Source of the DNA: Collinsella aerofaciens
Lineage (GTDB): Bacteria; Actinomycetota; Coriobacteriia; Coriobacteriales; Coriobacteriaceae
Assembly (NCBI GenBank): GCA_008671285.1
Contig: RPYR01000086.1
Span: 1-8,634, forward strand
Direction of reading: 5' to 3'
Length of the DNA: 8,634 nt
Shown here one piece after another: positions 6,997 to 8,634 of the stretch (position 1 is the stretch's first letter; each line of letters begins with the position of its first letter). Under the pieces are notes generated by a model. The model had not been told where the DNA came from, ran no database searches, and saw only the letters and a program-made list of their open reading frames with translations. The translations under genes and the position numbers were made by a program.

Positions 6997-7445
6997 TACT
7001 CATCAACATCCAAAAAGTCATTCGTGGCGCCGACAAACTCCTGCATGTTTCTGACGATGCGGCCATCGTTTTCAATGCGGATTTCAAAGCTCTTCCAGGG
7101 GAATTTCATGATGTGGTATAAGGTCACCATCACATCCTGCTCTTTGCCGATCTTGAGTAGCCAGCGGGCACAGTTGTCTCCGCAGGTGGATGCGTTGAAC
7201 ACCATATTTGGGAGATTGCGCACCAGCAGCAGCGTCTTAACGCCGCCGGACAGTTCGAGTGGGGTGATCGAGCCCAGCTGTTTGCTTACGATGTTGTGGG
7301 GACCGATGAGCTCTGATCCGTCCACGCTTTTAATAATCTGTGCGGCCATAGGGTCTTCGAACCATGAGTCCAAGTATGAGTTCCTAAAATAGGTTTCGGT
7401 ATCGTAGATGGAACCGGGGTAATCCCCCAGATGGATGCTTAACAT
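6996..7445 (-). CDS. DUF4869-like protein of unknown function
   Basis: This 149-aa protein resembles, from memory, the DUF4869 family: it starts MLSIHLGDYPGSIYDTETYF, has DPMAAQIIKSVDGSELIGP, and carries the core LSGGVKTLLL followed by FNASTCGDNCARWLLKIG. Cys88 and Cys92, with Asp90 between them, form a compact CxDxC-like motif that could bind metal or be redox active. No function is known to me. It lacks a signal peptide and membrane segments. The start is ATG 7443-7445, with GGAG 6 nt upstream. The frame remains open to 7535, but that extension would run through the -10 box and the hairpin. The stop TAA overlaps the ATG of the ATPase gene by one base, which marks a tight two-gene unit with a promoter at its head and a terminator at its end. 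Codon use is less GC-biased than in the flanking aro and rml genes. Confidence 0.8.
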   Translation of the reverse strand: MLSIHLGDYPGSIYDTETYFRNSYLDSWFEDPMAAQIIKSVDGSELIGPHNIVSKQLGSITPLELSGGVKTLLLVRNLPNMVFNASTCGDNCARWLLKIGKEQDVMVTLYHIMKFPWKSFEIRIENDGRIVRNMQEFVGATNDFLDVDE

Positions 7446-7476
7446 GCGCGTCTCCAGACGTTGTGTGACTGCAATG

Positions 7477-7482
7477 ATTATA
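7477..7482 (-). promoter_or_regulatory. Candidate -10 box of the DUF4869-ATPase unit
   Basis: A consensus TATAAT on the minus strand lies 31 nt before the ATG at 7445 and predicts a short leader of about 25 nt. The -35 position falls inside the inverted repeat at 7495-7530 and does not match consensus (CTGGCG-like), so an activator or weak basal activity is possible. Confidence 0.55.
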
Positions 7483-7488
7483 TGCCAG

Positions 7489-7540
7489 TAATAAAGTGCC
7501 GCCAGTAGCGAGGTTGCTGCTGGCGGCACTGGCATTATTA
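7489..7540 (-). terminator. Hairpin after aroQ, overlapping the promoter of the two-gene unit
   Basis: An 11-bp perfect inverted repeat (7495-7505 AGTGCCGCCAG with 7520-7530) extends inward by a G-U and three more pairs to a 6-nt loop (7510-7515). Outer TAATAA/TTATTA halves (7489-7494 and 7535-7540) also match across a 4-nt bulge. On the minus strand the stem is followed by TTATTACTGG, a poor T-tract. The simplest reading is the terminator of the aro genes, ending 36 nt past the aroQ stop. Because it covers the -35 region of the next promoter, it may also act as an operator. Confidence 0.65.
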
Positions 7541-7575
7541 GCGTGTGAATCGCGTTGATGGATTTGCTCGCGAGG

Positions 7576-8013
7576 CTACTTTTCGAGACGTTCCCTCAGC
7601 AGCTCCAGCGCGTGGGCGTAGCCTTGCAGGCCCTCGCCGGTGATGGTGGCGAAGCAGGCTAGGCGGGCGTAGCTCACCTGGCGGAAGTCTTCGCGCGTCT
7701 CTACGGCGCTGATGTGCACCTCGACGGCAGGGATGGCAACGGCCTTGAGGGCGTCGAGGATCGCCACGCTCGTATGCGTGTAGGCAGCCGGGTTGATGAC
7801 GATGCCGTCGACCTTTCCGTAAGCCTCCTGGATCTTGTCGACGATGCTGCCCTCGTGGTTAGACTGGAAGACATCGACCTCGTCGAAGCCCTGTGCGGCA
7901 CCCGCTTCCTGGCAGATCTGCACTAAGCGATCGTAGTTGTCGCTGCCGTAGATGCCTGGCTCGCGAATGCCGAGCATGTTGAGGTTGGGGCCGTTAATGA
8001 CGAGTGCTTTCAT
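7576..8013 (-). CDS. aroQ: Type II 3-dehydroquinate dehydratase (AroQ)
   Basis: This enzyme converts 3-dehydroquinate to 3-dehydroshikimate, the third step of the shikimate pathway, as a cytoplasmic dodecamer in known family members. The 145-aa length is standard. Visible motifs are INGPNLNMLGIREPGIYG with Arg17 and the catalytic base Tyr22, FQSNHEG, INPAAYTHTS (Asn74, His80), EVHIS (His100, Ser102) and DFR (Arg111). All active-site residues are present. The Asn that commonly follows HIS is Ala103 here, which is outside the catalytic set. The start ATG at 8013 follows AAAGGA at a 7-nt spacing. The upstream in-frame extension to 8112 would cross the palindrome and the end of the shikimate kinase gene and is not used. 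Confidence 0.95.
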   Translation of the reverse strand: MKALVINGPNLNMLGIREPGIYGSDNYDRLVQICQEAGAAQGFDEVDVFQSNHEGSIVDKIQEAYGKVDGIVINPAAYTHTSVAILDALKAVAIPAVEVHISAVETREDFRQVSYARLACFATITGEGLQGYAHALELLRERLEK

Positions 8014-8034
8014 GGTTGCTTCCTTTGCAGTTGA

Positions 8035-8075
8035 AAAACCACCACAAAGGTGCCTGCCCCCTTTGTGGTGGTTTT
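8035..8075 (-). terminator. Terminator-like palindrome between shikimate kinase and aroQ
   Basis: A perfect 16-bp stem (8035-8050 with 8060-8075) encloses a 9-nt loop (8051-8059). The arm CCTTTGTGGTGGTTTT ends in a T-run on both strands. It begins 2 nt after the kinase stop and ends 21 nt before the aroQ start, which leaves no room for a separate aroQ promoter. It therefore either attenuates expression of aroQ or is a dispersed palindromic repeat that is tolerated here. Confidence 0.8.
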
Positions 8076-8077
8076 GG

Positions 8078-8634
8078 TTAGAGAGCGGGTGGGAGGGTGT
8101 CGAGGAGGGCATGGGCGGTGTTGGCGGCGCAGTCGCGTGAGTCGATGATGTAGTCGGCCCAGGCGCGGTAGCGCGGCATACGCTGCTCGGCCAGCTTGTC
8201 GATGCCGTCGCTCGCGGTGATGGGGCGGCCCTTGTGGGCGAGCTCGTCGAGCTTGCGGTTGAGCATCACGATTTGGCTGTTTTGGTGCAGCAGAGGGTAG
8301 TTCTCGTCGCGCGTAACCACGCCGCCGCCGGTGGAGAGCACCAAGCCGCTGCGCTTGGAGATGTCGGCCAGCGCTGCCGTCTCCTGCTCGCGGAAGGCCG
8401 CCTCGCCGCACTTGATGATAAAGTCGGCGCAGGGCATGCCCAGGCGCTCCTCGAGGGCGCGATCGAGATCGATGTGCTCGCGGCCCGTGAGCTGGGCGAT
8501 CTGCTCGCCCACGCGGGTCTTGCCCGAGCCCGGCATGCCGATCAGCGCGATGTTCTGTTCGCGGCGTGACAGGCGCTCCGTTACGTCCAGGATCCTCTCG
8601 CGCGGGGTGGCTTTGCCGGTATAGCGCTCGACAG
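8078..8634 (-). CDS. aroK: Shikimate kinase domain, 5' end outside the window, probably part of a fusion protein
   Basis: This protein phosphorylates shikimate at the 3-hydroxyl using ATP. The visible part is 184 aa. Counting from the edge, Walker A is GMPGSGKT (32-39), the shikimate-binding Asp lies in HIDLD (Asp55/Asp57), GEAAFRE supplies Arg81, the GGG substrate loop is 102-104, the lid carries KGRP (134-137), and RMPRYRAWAD holds the adenine-side Arg. The kinase is complete. An internal ATG at 8536 lies inside Walker A and cannot be the real start, because the preceding codon supplies the first Gly. The frame stays open to the window end and reads VERYTGKATPRERILDVTERL before the kinase. 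That resembles the C-terminal end of shikimate dehydrogenase (AroE), so an AroE-AroK fusion is likely, but this rests on only about 25 residues. aroQ lies downstream on the same strand. Confidence 0.88.
   Translation of the reverse strand, partial: VERYTGKATPRERILDVTERLSRREQNIALIGMPGSGKTRVGEQIAQLTGREHIDLDRALEERLGMPCADFIIKCGEAAFREQETAALADISKRSGLVLSTGGGVVTRDENYPLLHQNSQIVMLNRKLDELAHKGRPITASDGIDKLAEQRMPRYRAWADYIIDSRDCAANTAHALLDTLPPAL

Noticed and set aside
7446..7535. N-terminal extension of the DUF4869-like protein from 7535
   Set aside because: It would cover the hairpin and the TATAAT box. ATG 7445 has GGAG upstream and gives the family-like MLSI start.
8014..8112. N-terminal extension of aroQ from 8112
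   Set aside because: It overlaps the shikimate kinase 3' end and the palindrome. The family start MKALVINGPN is at 8013 with its own AAAGGA.

Overview
The window looks like chromosomal DNA of a high-GC, gut-type actinobacterium of the class Coriobacteriia, most likely Collinsella or a close relative. This is inferred from the RmlC-RmlD fusion, the RmlB motif variants, the AAGGAG-type ribosome binding sites and the TATACT/TATAAT-like -10 boxes. No 16S or other marker gene is present to confirm it. Genes lie on both strands in three blocks: a cell-surface polysaccharide block (1-5556), a tRNA with a small remnant and a two-gene system of unknown function (5557-7540), and part of a shikimate-pathway operon (7576-8634).

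Surface polysaccharide block. rmlB (109-1128) and a fused rmlC-rmlD gene (1243-2697) carry out the last three steps from dTDP-glucose to dTDP-L-rhamnose. They are separated by a 114-nt gap that holds a near-perfect 23-bp hairpin. A strong bidirectional-looking terminator (2720-2749) separates them from a convergent family 2 glycosyltransferase with two C-terminal membrane helices (3771-2800, minus strand). Divergent from that gene is an ABC-2 exporter pair of the Wzm/Wzt (TagG/TagH) type: the permease (3932-4777) and the ATPase (4789-5556), which are translationally coupled. Together these genes suggest synthesis, lipid-linked modification and export of a rhamnose-containing wall or capsular glycan.

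Middle block. A tRNA-Arg(UCU) gene with encoded CCA (5611-5687) has its own promoter and terminator. Directly after it comes a scrap of a membrane acyltransferase gene (about 5726-5955): an N-terminal FHMP..F...GY motif, then a frame change, then a membrane-segment C-terminus. On the minus strand, ending at the other side of this scrap, is a two-gene unit: a 149-aa protein resembling DUF4869 (7445-6996) and a 333-aa P-loop ATPase (6996-5995). The genes overlap by one base and have their own -10 box and terminator. This pair is the best candidate here for an undescribed system. Nothing in the sequence fixes its role, though a nucleotide-driven accessory or defence-like function is plausible.

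Shikimate block. A shikimate kinase domain (8634-8078, minus strand, open at the window edge and apparently fused to something upstream) is followed by type II 3-dehydroquinate dehydratase aroQ (8013-7576). A 16-bp terminator-like palindrome sits between the two genes. A second hairpin (7495-7530) follows aroQ and abuts the promoter of the two-gene system.
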